DNA of 64,000 bases from Bowmanella denitrificans. Its GTDB lineage: Bacteria > Pseudomonadota > Gammaproteobacteria > Enterobacterales > Alteromonadaceae. A model generated the notes under the pieces. The model did no database searches and was not told the origin of the DNA. It was given only the letters and a program-made list of their open reading frames with translations. The stretch is from contig NZ_PEBU01000004.1 of assembly GCF_002887595.1 (NCBI RefSeq), forward strand, positions 248,001 to 312,000, given 5' to 3'. Position numbers and translations under genes: made by a program. The first letter of the stretch is position 1; the number at the start of each line of letters is the position of its first letter. Shown in pieces: positions 1 through 9,430 of this stretch.

Positions 1-849
1 ACGCCGGTGCGACATCCCAATGGCGCGGATTACTTGTATTCGGGCGGGCAAATCAACCGGGATATTTTTATTCGTGGATTGGCTAACGACAGTCCCCTGA
101 CAACCTTAGCTGACAGCAGTCTGGATGACAGTCTGCCACGTTTGTCACAAGACGGTCGGTATCTAGCCTATGTCACCTTAACGGGCGGTAAGCAACAAGT
201 GTGGCTTGTAGAGCTTGCCTCCGGTCAGCGTCGCAGATTAAGCCATTTCGACAAGCCTGAGTTCTTAACGCAAATGGCCTGGTCCGCAGATGGCAGGCGG
301 TTGGCGCTGGCAACACTGAACAGCCTGTTTGTTATCGAGGTGGCAAGCGCCAAAATGCATAAGCTTGCACTTCCTGCGGCGCGCATCAGTGCCATATCCT
401 TTGTTGATAACAGTATCCTGGCCTTTAGTCAGCAACAACAGGGGCACTGGCAACGCTTCTACTACTTGTTTGCCAACCAGGTTGTTGAACCACAAGACAG
501 CCAGACCTGGGCTAAGGCTTACCATGCCAGGGATTCCGCAGATAACTTGTGGCAGGATCAACAGCAGCGCTGGTTCCAAGGGGACGAAGCGTCAATTCAA
601 CCTTTACCTGTCAGTAATATTGGCCAGTACCGGATAAAGAAAGTAGGGAACAGCCTGTTCTATCTGACGCGAACGGCTGATGAATACCAGGTGATTCAGT
701 ACCAACTCAAAAGTGACCAGCAACAAGTGCTGATCAGCAGTCCTGACTCGGCCGGGATACCCGACTTTGATGTGGTTGGTCAGCATTTGGTGCTGTCTTT
801 GCCACAAGGGCACAATGTTGATATCTATCGGGTAAAGACCCGTCCTTGA
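1..849 (+). CDS. C-terminal part of a TolB/WD40-like beta-propeller protein, probably a CadC-type transcription regulator (5' partial)
   Basis: The reading frame is open to the left edge, so the start is outside the window; the stop is TGA at 847-849. The visible 282 residues show repeated blade-like motifs such as LSQDGRYLAYV followed by QVWLVELASG, and WSADGRRLALAT, which are typical of TolB-type beta-propellers. In Alteromonadales such propellers often form the periplasmic half of one-component regulators that have an N-terminal winged-helix DNA-binding domain and one membrane helix. Neither of those parts is visible here, so the regulator identity is inferred; a stand-alone propeller protein is possible. 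The next gene starts about 95 bases downstream. Confidence 0.6.
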   Translation, partial: TPVRHPNGADYLYSGGQINRDIFIRGLANDSPLTTLADSSLDDSLPRLSQDGRYLAYVTLTGGKQQVWLVELASGQRRRLSHFDKPEFLTQMAWSADGRRLALATLNSLFVIEVASAKMHKLALPAARISAISFVDNSILAFSQQQQGHWQRFYYLFANQVVEPQDSQTWAKAYHARDSADNLWQDQQQRWFQGDEASIQPLPVSNIGQYRIKKVGNSLFYLTRTADEYQVIQYQLKSDQQQVLISSPDSAGIPDFDVVGQHLVLSLPQGHNVDIYRVKTRP

Positions 850-943
850 TGTGGTTGACTACCGACGCGGTCGTGATTGTTGGGCGTCAATGCCAGTAAA
901 ATTGATTACACTGGCCAAAATGTAGATAGATGGATATGACAGG

Positions 944-3196
944 ATGCTGCGCGTTGCCCTGATTTTAATGTTGATTGCGACGATATCACCCGTTGTTGCA
1001 GAACCTTTGTCACCTTGTGATAAGGTTGAAGGGCGGCCCTGTATCGCACTGGTGCTGGGTGGTGGTGGTGCACGCGGTGGTGCACACCTTGGTGTGATTC
1101 GCGAGCTGGAAGCCCGGCAGATCCCCATTGATCTGGTAGTGGGCACCAGTATTGGTGCTTTTGTCGGTGGCTTGTATGCGTCGGGTAAAAGTCCGGATGA
1201 GATTGAAGCCATATTGCGTGGCCTGAACTGGGGCGAAGGTTTTCGTGACCGGGTGTACCGGGACGAAATGCCGATGCGCCGCAAGCAGCAACGTGATGAC
1301 TTTCCTATCCATCTTGAATTAGGGGTTGGGCCGGATGGTGTCAAACTGCCCAGAGGCGTATTAGCCGGGCAGGCCATGGCAGACCTGGTAGAGCAGGCCT
1401 TTGGCGTACAGTCTGATTTGATTCATTTTGATCGTATGCCCATACCGTTTCGGGCTGTAGCCACTGATTTAACCAATCGCGATGAAGTCGTGTTGGAAAA
1501 AGGCAGTTTGCTGGCGGCCGTACAGGCATCCATGTCGCTGCCCGGCGTATTAAGGCCGATGAAACTGGATGGCAAACTGCTGGTGGACGGCGGTGTGGCC
1601 AATAACTTACCGGTTAGTGTCGCCAAAGCACTGGGAGCGAATAGGGTTATTGCGGTGGATATTGACGGGCCACTGAAAAATGCCGAGCAACTGGATTCAG
1701 CCTTCGCCATTACCGAGCAACTGACCAGTTTTCTGGTACGTCAGGGGGTGCTCAGGCAACTCAGTCTGCTAAGCGAACAGGATGTGCATTTGCGCCCGGA
1801 CGTCGAGGATATCAGTACCTTGGATTTCGCCAGCCTCGGCCAGGCTATCGCAGCGGGTATGCGTGTTGCCCAGTTGCATGGGCAAGAGTTACAAGATTTC
1901 GGTCAGGAAGCACACAGCTATCAGCAATGGCTGGCCGCGCACAGGCTGACCCAGGTACCGGATCTGCATATCAACCGCCTGATCCTCGATAATCAGAGCC
2001 TACTAAATGATGAAGTACTGCTTGAGCGCTTGGGCTACAGGGACGTACAAGGCCTGGATTCAAAGCAGCTTAGGGAAGGCATCCGCAGTATGTATGGCCT
2101 GGATACCCTGGAAAGGGTGTCTTATCAGCTTTATCACACCGATGAGAATGAAACCACCATGGTGCTTAAGGCGGAAGAGAAAAGCTGGGGACCCGGTTAT
2201 CTGAACTTTCGCTTCTGGCTGGAAGATGATTTTCGCAGTAACCGTCACGTGCAGCTTGGGGCTTCTTACACCCTGACAAACTTGTCCAAGCTCGGTGCCG
2301 AGTGGCATTCAGAGCTGGCCCTTGGTACCGACAAATTACTTAGCAGTGAGCTGTACTGGCCGGTGTTTTCCAGCCAAACCTTTGTTAGCACAAAACTGCT
2401 AAGAGAGACCAGTTTGCTGGTGGTGGAAGACAGTCGTGGTTTGTCGTTGGGGGATTTTTATAACGAAGAAACCTTGCTAAGCCTGGTAGCGGGCTGGAAT
2501 TTATCTGACCATGCGACCTTGAGTGGTGGCTGGATAGATAAAAAGGGCAGTTATCGTTTGCCGTCCGGTCTGGCCGATGAATTTGGTTTTAACCGCCTGC
2601 ACTACAACCGCCAGGGCCCACAACTGCGTTTTATCTGGGATCGCCTCGACAATAGCGCCTTTCCTACCCGTGGTTTTAAGATTGTGGCGCAGCAACAGTG
2701 GTTAAACGACAGCTTTGCCAATCAGCACTCAGACAGTATTAATCAGTCCTGGGAACTGGTGGCGGCACGACAATGGCAGGCGCACTTATTCAAGACCCGC
2801 TGGCGTTTTGAAGAGTATCGTTCTAACGGCGGTGATATTGCCCTGGAGCAATATTCCCTGGGCGGCTTATTTAACCTGTCCGGATACCCTAAGAACTACT
2901 TGTTCGGCCCTAAAATTCAGTTTGGCAGTTTGATATACATGCATAAGTTGCATGAAGATAAGTTTGGCTTCTTTAATTCACCGCTGTATCTAGGCGTGTC
3001 GCTGGAGCGCGGCAGGGTCGAAGATAACTGGCTGCAACCCGATATCAACAATCTTGCGCCCTGGATTTGGGCCGGCAGCATTTTTGCCGGTTGGGACAGC
3101 CCCATCGGCCCGGTATTTCTGGGCTATGGTCAGGCCGAAGCGGCTTATCAGGATAAGGCCTATCAAGTGTATTTATCCCTGGGGCAAAGTTACTAA
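944..3196 (+). CDS. Patatin-like phospholipase with POTRA-like region and outer-membrane beta-barrel (PlpD-like)
   Basis: A 750-residue protein with a signal peptide (about residues 1-19). The patatin lipase domain follows: the oxyanion glycine loop GGGGARGG lies at 39-46, the nucleophile elbow GTSIG at 67-71 (Ser69), and the Asp of the catalytic dyad in DGG at 215-217. After about residue 340 comes a POTRA-like segment and then a C-terminal BamA/D15-type barrel that ends in an aromatic-rich strand. This layout matches type Vd autotransporters such as PlpD, in which the barrel moves or displays the lipase at the outer membrane. The expected activity is phospholipase A. The ATG has only a weak AGG-type ribosome site. 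The gene appears monocistronic. Whether the lipase is released or kept at the surface cannot be read from the sequence. Confidence 0.88.
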   Translation: MLRVALILMLIATISPVVAEPLSPCDKVEGRPCIALVLGGGGARGGAHLGVIRELEARQIPIDLVVGTSIGAFVGGLYASGKSPDEIEAILRGLNWGEGFRDRVYRDEMPMRRKQQRDDFPIHLELGVGPDGVKLPRGVLAGQAMADLVEQAFGVQSDLIHFDRMPIPFRAVATDLTNRDEVVLEKGSLLAAVQASMSLPGVLRPMKLDGKLLVDGGVANNLPVSVAKALGANRVIAVDIDGPLKNAEQLDSAFAITEQLTSFLVRQGVLRQLSLLSEQDVHLRPDVEDISTLDFASLGQAIAAGMRVAQLHGQELQDFGQEAHSYQQWLAAHRLTQVPDLHINRLILDNQSLLNDEVLLERLGYRDVQGLDSKQLREGIRSMYGLDTLERVSYQLYHTDENETTMVLKAEEKSWGPGYLNFRFWLEDDFRSNRHVQLGASYTLTNLSKLGAEWHSELALGTDKLLSSELYWPVFSSQTFVSTKLLRETSLLVVEDSRGLSLGDFYNEETLLSLVAGWNLSDHATLSGGWIDKKGSYRLPSGLADEFGFNRLHYNRQGPQLRFIWDRLDNSAFPTRGFKIVAQQQWLNDSFANQHSDSINQSWELVAARQWQAHLFKTRWRFEEYRSNGGDIALEQYSLGGLFNLSGYPKNYLFGPKIQFGSLIYMHKLHEDKFGFFNSPLYLGVSLERGRVEDNWLQPDINNLAPWIWAGSIFAGWDSPIGPVFLGYGQAEAAYQDKAYQVYLSLGQSY

Positions 3197-3311
3197 CCCA
3201 ATGGCGTAAATTGGCGTGGCATTGTGAATAATTCCACTGGCATTCAAGTATTTTCAGCCATACTATGAGGGTTGATCCTGTATTTTTTGGTTGTAGTGTG
3301 CGGTCGAGCCG

Positions 3312-4955
3312 ATGGAAAAAGAAGAGTTAAACCATTACGAAGCACTCAATGTGCTGATTATCGACGACCAGCCCATGGTTCACGATACCCTTAAATCCAC
3401 CCTTTATGACCTTGGTATTCGTAATATCAAGTTTGCTGAAAATGCTTACTATGGTTTGCGGCTTTGCGAACAGACCCGCTTCCATGTGGTCATTTGTGCC
3501 TTTAACGTCAAAAGTGACAAAGACGGTTTCCATCTGCTGGAAGAACTCAAATTCAAAGGTCACGTCAGCAAGCGCACCGTGCTTATCTTTCTTAGTGCAG
3601 AAACCGATGAGAGCCTGGTTAACAGCATAGTGGAATTACAACCCGACGATTTCTGGGTAAAACCCCTGTCGCCAGCGCAGGTGAATAAACGCCTGCCGCA
3701 TGTGCTGGAAGTGAAAAAGAAACTGTACAACGTCAATGAAGCTATTGATAACCGGGATTTCTCCAAAGCTATTTACTTTGTTGAACGTCATCTGCTGAAT
3801 CCTGAACTGGCAAAATATCATATGCAACTTCGGCGTATAAAAGGGGAATGCTTACTGGCCATTACCGAGTTCGCCGAGGCAGAGCGCTACTTTGGTGAAT
3901 TGCTGGAACAAACTAAGATGTCCTGGGTGTATCTTGGCTACGTCAAGGCGTTGCTGAAACAAGACAAAATGGATGAAATCCAGGAATTGTTGACGCAGAT
4001 GACCGACAAAGCCGATACCCGCTTTGCCACCTATGATTTGCTGGCACAGTATTTTATCGACCACCAGGATTATGAACGCGCCTATGAAGAAATTAAAAAG
4101 GCGGCGGCGTTGTCACCACGCAATATTGAACGCAATAAGAAGCTTTGGGACCTGGCCCGTCTGACCCATGACCATGAAGGGCAGTACAAAGCCACACAAG
4201 CCATGGCCAAATATGCCAAAAACTCGGTGCACGATTCACCCATGTTGATGCTCAATGTGATTCGCTCGGGGATTGATCTGGCCTGTACCTTAAGTGGTGA
4301 AGCATCGATGCGGGTGTTGCGACAGGCCGAGCGATATGTCACGGAAATGGAAAAAGGCTACCCTGATATCGGCCAGTTTAAAGAGCAGCTAGTGGTGGTC
4401 AGGGCGCGGCTGCATACTGCTAAAGACGAACGTCAACGGGCAGAGCGCCTGATTGATGCCCATGTGTCTATTCGCCCCACGCCGTCGGTTGAGGACAATC
4501 TGGATAAGGTTAAAGTCTTTCACGAGCTGGGCCGACGTGAAGAAGCCGTGTCATTGCTGGATGCGGTGCGTAAACAGATTTCCGGCGACAGCCTGGCCAG
4601 CCAGGTCGTTGGTAAATATATCGAACAGGAAACCAGCGAGCGTAGCGAAATCCATTTTACCCCCAAGCAGCTTAACGCCATGGCGGTGGAGCTGTTTAAA
4701 CGCAATAAGATGGTACCGGCCTTACAGTCGCTGGAACAGGCACTGCAACTGACGCCGAAAAATGTACGGGTGTCGCTGAGTATTCTCAAAGTGCTGCTGG
4801 CCATTCATCAGCAGGAAGGGCTGGATGAAGATCAGAAGGAACTGGCACAGCGCACCTTTGAAATTCTGGCGAAAAGTACCCTGGATGAAAAACAACAGGG
4901 CATTTTCAGCGACTTTAAACAGGAATTAGGCACTGTGGTAGGCATCGCCCACTAA
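3312..4955 (+). CDS. Degenerate response-regulator receiver domain fused to TPR repeats
   Basis: A 547-residue cytoplasmic protein. Residues about 11-130 form a CheY-like receiver fold: the acidic pair Asp18-Asp19, a Ser in LSAE near 95 and the conserved Lys117 in WVKPLSP are all present. The phospho-acceptor position, expected in a CDYNL-like strand end, reads C62-A63-F64, with a GCC alanine codon. The remainder (about 140-540) is helical with TPR-like repeats, for example in the 190-300 and 460-500 regions. The family (TPR-containing response regulators of Alteromonadales, Vibrio and Shewanella) normally has the Asp. The protein may act as a phosphorylation-independent scaffold. Its partner is unknown. 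It ends just before a large inverted repeat shared with the convergent hydrolase gene. Confidence 0.85.
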   Translation: MEKEELNHYEALNVLIIDDQPMVHDTLKSTLYDLGIRNIKFAENAYYGLRLCEQTRFHVVICAFNVKSDKDGFHLLEELKFKGHVSKRTVLIFLSAETDESLVNSIVELQPDDFWVKPLSPAQVNKRLPHVLEVKKKLYNVNEAIDNRDFSKAIYFVERHLLNPELAKYHMQLRRIKGECLLAITEFAEAERYFGELLEQTKMSWVYLGYVKALLKQDKMDEIQELLTQMTDKADTRFATYDLLAQYFIDHQDYERAYEEIKKAAALSPRNIERNKKLWDLARLTHDHEGQYKATQAMAKYAKNSVHDSPMLMLNVIRSGIDLACTLSGEASMRVLRQAERYVTEMEKGYPDIGQFKEQLVVVRARLHTAKDERQRAERLIDAHVSIRPTPSVEDNLDKVKVFHELGRREEAVSLLDAVRKQISGDSLASQVVGKYIEQETSERSEIHFTPKQLNAMAVELFKRNKMVPALQSLEQALQLTPKNVRVSLSILKVLLAIHQQEGLDEDQKELAQRTFEILAKSTLDEKQQGIFSDFKQELGTVVGIAH

Positions 4956-5008
4956 TGGTCGTACAGTAAGCTGTTTATTGACGTCGATACTTTGGAAATG
5001 CTGATTTT

Positions 5009-5070
5009 ACCACAGAGGCACAGAGAACACGGAGCTCTGGACTCATGACTGCTCTCTGTGCCTCTGTGGT
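5009..5070. terminator. Perfect 17-bp inverted repeat, probable bidirectional terminator or repeat element
   Basis: Arms at 5009-5025 and 5054-5070 are exact reverse complements, separated by 28 bases, and lie between two convergent genes. The arm sequence (accacagaggcacagag) resembles the intergenic cacagaggcacagag repeats seen in many gammaproteobacterial genomes. A decayed relative occurs at 34546-34575. Confidence 0.6.
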
Positions 5071-5079
5071 TGTTGAAAG

Positions 5080-5934
5080 TTATTGCGTTGAATTGTTGTG
5101 CCCGTTTTGCTGCAGGGATAGCAGCCAGTTACAGACTTTCTTATGTACCCGCTGTTCGGTCAGCATGCCAATATGACTCATGGCATACAGCTTTATCTGC
5201 CGGGCTTTGGGTTGCATGGCGTTAGCCAGTGGGTAAACCACCAAATCATTGTAAGAGCCCAACGTCATCAAAGGCACATCTGATGCCAGACTGGCTAAAC
5301 TGGGCAGTGCTTTAAGGCCCGGACTGTTGGGGTGAAACAGTTGTTTCAGCCAGGGCAGGGCAAAATCGCCAACAATGGCAGTACCTTTATGCGGTGTGCC
5401 CAGGGTAGAAATGGAGGCCAGATATTTTTCGTCTTCCGGGTGTGCTTTCAGCAGCATGCGGATCACCAGTCCGCCCATGGAATGAGCAACCAAATGCACT
5501 TTCTCGTCAGGTCCTGTTATACGCTGCAGGATCCTATGCAGGCGTTGCACATAACGTTCTACCGGAGTGTAGGGTTTGCCAAGGTTAATGCTGTAAGTAC
5601 GAAATCCGGCTTTTTCCAGATACTCCCTGAATCCCCAGAAGCAGTTGCCATTCATATGCAAACCATGGATGAGTAAGACTTTCTGCCCCGGTTCGGAGTT
5701 CAAAGGTTTCAGGCCATGTCTGTTTTTGCTGACTAAATACCAGCTCAGTATAATCAGGGTACGGATGATTTGCGCAAACATCAGTGCACTACCAACGAAC
5801 CCCAATGCAGCATAAGATTTGCCGGTGAGTTTGTAGTAACGGCTGACCTGCCATTGCAACAATATGTAAGACGAACCGTAAAAGGCCAGTATCAGGGCCA
5901 GTAAAATCAACAAGTAAAGCAACCAGGCATCCAT
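5080..5934 (-). CDS. Membrane-anchored alpha/beta hydrolase (lipase/esterase-like)
   Basis: A protein of about 284 residues. The N-terminus has one strong hydrophobic segment (LLYLLILLALILAFYG) and a second weaker one, so the enzyme is likely anchored in the inner membrane. The hydrolase core has the oxyanion strand LLIHGLHMNG, the nucleophile elbow AHSMGG (Ser in the second-glycine variant A-x-S-x-G), and a late His in YAMSHIGMLTE that can complete the triad. The LGTPH motif after the elbow is typical of triacylglycerol lipase-like esterases. The ATG at 5934 is preferred over an in-frame GTG 21 bases upstream; neither has a strong ribosome site. The natural substrate is unknown. Confidence 0.75.
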   Translation of the reverse strand: MDAWLLYLLILLALILAFYGSSYILLQWQVSRYYKLTGKSYAALGFVGSALMFAQIIRTLIILSWYLVSKNRHGLKPLNSEPGQKVLLIHGLHMNGNCFWGFREYLEKAGFRTYSINLGKPYTPVERYVQRLHRILQRITGPDEKVHLVAHSMGGLVIRMLLKAHPEDEKYLASISTLGTPHKGTAIVGDFALPWLKQLFHPNSPGLKALPSLASLASDVPLMTLGSYNDLVVYPLANAMQPKARQIKLYAMSHIGMLTEQRVHKKVCNWLLSLQQNGHNNSTQ

Positions 5935-6049
5935 GTTACAACCGTCACTGCGCACCAGGCTTTGGTAGATAAACGCATTGAATCAAATCGGCGCTAAACT
6001 GGCAATTCTAATCACTCTGTGAACATAATGAAGAAGCCTGGGGTGAATT

Positions 6050-7249
6050 GTGAAGAACATGGCCGACACCGTTGTTTTCCATATTGCTGTTTTAACCATT
6101 GCCACCCTGGCATTTTATCTGTTTATTTTTCTTCTCCCCAAGCAGCCGCGAAAGCACCAACATAAAGCCTTGATTTGTTTTCAGTATGCCTTTGTACTGA
6201 GCTTTGTTGCCTTTGTGGGCTACACGCTGAGGTATATGCAGTGGCAGGCGTTGTCGGTTGGCATGGTGAATCTGTTTCTGCTGGCGGCTTTTTACCTGTT
6301 TTATCAGGGAGTCAGGTTACGATTTAATGCACCATTAAATCGCCGCGGTGGTGTGTTGGTGGCCTTACATTTGTTGCTGTTTCCAGCATTGGCATTATGG
6401 CTGTGGCATGCCGGAGATCCAGGTCACTTACGTGATATTTCTGCCTTTATTAATCACAGTGTGCCGCTGTTACTGGCGCAGCGTTTCTTGTTTGTACGCC
6501 GTCAGGCGCATAACGGAGGAGATCGCTTAATCCAGCTCACCTTACTGATGATTTGGATGCTGGTGCTGGTTGCTATGCCCTTTTATGACCGAATGGTTAA
6601 TCCGGTAGGGGGAATATTACCTGTGGTGACGTTATTAGCTCTGACCCTGGAGTGCCTGTTATTTGCAGGTGTCGCAATGAGTTATATCCATGACCTGTTT
6701 GATAAGCTGAAAGAGCAGGCCTATACCGACAATTTGACCGGTCTTAAGAATCGCCGCTTCTTTAAACGTATTGTGGCCAGCGTATTTTCATCTGCCAGCC
6801 GTTATCAATTCAGTGTTTGTGTGATTTTGGCCGATATCGACGATTTCAAAAAGCTGAATGACGAGTTTGGTCATAGTGAAGGAGATCAGGCTATTAAAGC
6901 TGTAGCCCAAGTGCTTAAAGAGACTGTCAGAACCGAGGATGTACTGGTACGTTTTGGTGGCGAGGAATTTCTGGTTCTGGCACCCAATACCAGTATGGAG
7001 ATGGCATCGTTGATGGCGCAGCGGATGCGCGCTCAGGTGGCAGAGCGCTGCGTATCCAAATCTGTCAGAACCATTACCTTAAGCATTGGAGTCAGCCAGG
7101 TATATAGTCTGGAAGACCTGGAAGCAGCAATAGTTCGGGCCGATTCCGCTATGTATCAGGCCAAAAAACTCGGTAAAAACCGGGTGGAAATCGCCCAGAT
7201 ATCTGAACAACAAATAGTGAACAAACCATTACTGCAACCATCCAGATAA
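6050..7249 (+). CDS. Membrane diguanylate cyclase (GGDEF domain)
   Basis: A 399-residue protein with about six or seven N-terminal membrane helices (residues about 8-215) followed by a GGDEF domain. The domain starts at DNLTGLKNRRFF (228-239), contains the metal-binding ADIDDFKKLND (261-271), and has the catalytic signature GGEEF at 303-307. An RxxD inhibitory site (RTED, 294-297) lies exactly five residues before the signature, so both cyclic-di-GMP synthesis and product inhibition are expected. The membrane region is a probable 7TM-like sensor with no recognised ligand. Translation may begin at GTG 6050 (GGGGTG just upstream) or at ATG 6059. The gene is followed by a strong terminator. Confidence 0.92.
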   Translation: MKNMADTVVFHIAVLTIATLAFYLFIFLLPKQPRKHQHKALICFQYAFVLSFVAFVGYTLRYMQWQALSVGMVNLFLLAAFYLFYQGVRLRFNAPLNRRGGVLVALHLLLFPALALWLWHAGDPGHLRDISAFINHSVPLLLAQRFLFVRRQAHNGGDRLIQLTLLMIWMLVLVAMPFYDRMVNPVGGILPVVTLLALTLECLLFAGVAMSYIHDLFDKLKEQAYTDNLTGLKNRRFFKRIVASVFSSASRYQFSVCVILADIDDFKKLNDEFGHSEGDQAIKAVAQVLKETVRTEDVLVRFGGEEFLVLAPNTSMEMASLMAQRMRAQVAERCVSKSVRTITLSIGVSQVYSLEDLEAAIVRADSAMYQAKKLGKNRVEIAQISEQQIVNKPLLQPSR

Positions 7250-7283
7250 CGCCAGCTTGCTTTGGCGTTATCTGGTTGTTTTT
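7242..7283 (+). terminator. Rho-independent terminator after the diguanylate cyclase
   Basis: A perfect 13-bp stem (7242-7254 with 7263-7275) with an 8-base loop is followed by a T-rich tail. The stem overlaps the stop codon of the cyclase gene. Confidence 0.85.
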
Positions 7284-7299
7284 CAAGTTTCAATGCGCT

Positions 7300-9078
7300 T
7301 TAGTTTTCCATGCCAAATGGCAAACTATGGTAACTGCAGGTCAGGTTGCTTTGCTGCTGTGCGTGACTGAAATGCGTGTCTTCACTGGGCATCAGTACGA
7401 TGGCGATATCTCCTTGTTGCCAGCGAAGCGGCTCTGTGGCGCCGCAAGCCTGACGCACTGTGTTGCGCCATACACCATCCTCGCTGGCTTCAAATGGCTG
7501 AGGCTGAGCCAGGGTAAAGTCCAAGCTTTGGGTTTTATCGTAATAGCCGACTTTATCGCCATGAGTCAGATAGTGGCTCATACCCACCACCTGGCGTTTT
7601 GAGCCTTGCAATTTATAAATGCTGTGGGCCAGATCCACAATAAACACACCGCCTTGGCCTATGACCTGCATAGCAAGATCGTTGTTCTGCCAACCGACCA
7701 GCAAGGCCGTGGTTTCATCAACACCAAAACCGAAGCGGCTGCCTGTTTGTGCCGCCAATAAGGTTAGCCTGGCTTCTCTGTCACGCTCTGAAAAATGTGT
7801 GTCCAGAATACCTAGCTGGAAAAGCCCGGTTCCGCCCAACGCCCGGTAGGTCAGGTCACCGCCCATCAGGCCGTTTATGCAAGGACTGTTATTGGCGCAG
7901 GACTCGGGTGGTGGGGCTGCGGCAAATGCGCCTCGTTTAAAGGCCATTTCTGAGGTACCGCTGCTGATCATCGGCACGGGCCTGCCTGAGAATACCCCGC
8001 CTGTTTGCACCGCCGTGCCGGCGCTGGTGCCACCGACCACCATAAGGTTAGCGGCAAGTCGTTGTTTTATCAGTGTCAGTTCCGGGCTATCTGCACCATT
8101 TGGCAGGGTCAGGGCCGCCAGAGTGCGGCTTTGGTCTCCGCCATTGAAAAACACCCCCTGCACCTGACTTAACTGTTCCAGCATCAGCTCGGGATGCTGG
8201 CAAAAGTGCTGTTGCTGCTGGGTACGCTCAGGGTAAATGGCTTCGCGGTTGTAACTGCCATTGTGTGCGCGCACGGTGCTTAGCTGTTTACAGCCGGGTA
8301 ACCCCAGAGCTTCCAGTGCCCGGGCCTGTTGGTAGCTTTGGTCCAGTGGTAACCACAAGACATCGGCACCGGCCTGGGTTAATACCGAAGTATAAAAATC
8401 TGCGGATTCAAAGGGATCGCGACTGGACGCTGTTATAACAGCTATTTTGGCCTTGCCGTGCGTGGCTGATGGGCTTCTGCTTTGGGCCATGGCGACAAAA
8501 TGCTGGTAAATGCTCAGGGCGGATTGATTACTGTTGTTGGCCAGATCCACCCGTTCTTTTTTGCGTTGGCCGTGGCTGTTTGTTTGCGCCACTTCCAGAT
8601 AATCCAGCATGGCATCAAACAAGATGGCGGGAATCTCATCATAGAAAATGGCGCCGTTGATATGCTGGAACTGGGTGCGGTCAAAGGCATCGCGAAGTTG
8701 TGTTCGGGTCAGCAGTTTATCCTGCTGGCGTGAATAAATATGCTGTATTACCCGGCTGAAATCCTGCCGATAATTTTCACTTTGCTGCAAAAAGGGCGGG
8801 GCAGCATACAGGGCGGTTAGCCGATTTGGTGAAAATTGATACAGGTTATGCTGCTTGTCCTGTTCATCAAACCGGGCAGTCAGACAATTTTTCTGGCTCA
8901 GGCTGGAGCAGGTTTTCAGGCCGCCACCCACCAGCATAAGCTGATGTTGTTTTGCATTTAACTTGATGTTTTCCTGTGTTTTAGTCTCTTTTTCGCTGCC
9001 ATTGGCGGCATGTACCTCGATGTTGTTTAATGCAAACAAAAGTATTAAAGAGGCGAATCTTTTAGCAGATATGCTCAT
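7300..9078 (-). CDS. Secreted cyanophycinase (peptidase family S51)
   Basis: A 592-residue protein with a signal peptide (about 1-24). The C-terminal two thirds carry S51/cyanophycinase hallmarks: FFNGGDQSR at 311-318, the nucleophile motif GGTSAG at 349-354 (Ser352), DTHFSERDREARL and FGVDETTALLV. The long N-terminal extension (about 40-200) has no recognised domain. The family hydrolyses cyanophycin (multi-L-arginyl-poly-L-aspartate) to beta-Asp-Arg dipeptides; extracellular forms occur in heterotrophic bacteria. The gene is divergent from a TonB receptor, a YfcC carrier and an isoaspartyl dipeptidase, which fits uptake and cleavage of such dipeptides. An S51 alpha-aspartyl dipeptidase (PepE) is less likely given the length, the signal peptide and the GVDE motif. 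Confidence 0.88.
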   Translation of the reverse strand: MSISAKRFASLILLFALNNIEVHAANGSEKETKTQENIKLNAKQHQLMLVGGGLKTCSSLSQKNCLTARFDEQDKQHNLYQFSPNRLTALYAAPPFLQQSENYRQDFSRVIQHIYSRQQDKLLTRTQLRDAFDRTQFQHINGAIFYDEIPAILFDAMLDYLEVAQTNSHGQRKKERVDLANNSNQSALSIYQHFVAMAQSRSPSATHGKAKIAVITASSRDPFESADFYTSVLTQAGADVLWLPLDQSYQQARALEALGLPGCKQLSTVRAHNGSYNREAIYPERTQQQQHFCQHPELMLEQLSQVQGVFFNGGDQSRTLAALTLPNGADSPELTLIKQRLAANLMVVGGTSAGTAVQTGGVFSGRPVPMISSGTSEMAFKRGAFAAAPPPESCANNSPCINGLMGGDLTYRALGGTGLFQLGILDTHFSERDREARLTLLAAQTGSRFGFGVDETTALLVGWQNNDLAMQVIGQGGVFIVDLAHSIYKLQGSKRQVVGMSHYLTHGDKVGYYDKTQSLDFTLAQPQPFEASEDGVWRNTVRQACGATEPLRWQQGDIAIVLMPSEDTHFSHAQQQSNLTCSYHSLPFGMEN

Positions 9079-9430
9079 TTTATTTAGTTAAATTTTTGTT
9101 GACATGATTTTACGCTACGGGTATCTCTAATTGGGTGTCAAATATTAATTGTTCCTCCAGACGACCGTCTGATACTGAATAAATATTGACGACTTATTAG
9201 CCAAAACCAGAAGATTTCATGTTAAAAAAAGCGGTCAACCTGACCACCTACTATTACAAGAGCTTCTACCTGTCAGAGTGGTTTGACGAGTAGAAACTGC
9301 CTTTCGCGTTATCGCTGAGTGTTGCTTCAGGCAGCACTGCATCTGCATTTAAAACATAACGATTAATTTCTGGTCGCACTGGACTGCCCTTGAGGCGTTC
9401 ATGCGCCCGGTATGCGACAGGTATTCGAAC
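9079..9430. promoter_or_regulatory. Divergent control region of the cyanophycin-type locus
   Basis: This 350-base region separates the cyanophycinase from the TonB receptor. It holds two small inverted repeats that could be operators: cagacg/cgtctg at 9158-9171 (2-base spacer) and ggtca/tgacc at 9233-9245 (3-base spacer). AT-rich stretches that could hold promoters lie on both sides. No gene is seen in it, and the regulator that would bind is not encoded nearby. Confidence 0.35.

Noticed and set aside
859-1377. A 172-residue minus-strand reading frame opposite the patatin gene
   Set aside because: It lies wholly opposite a conserved lipase, is Pro/Arg/Ser-rich without motifs, and has no ribosome site.
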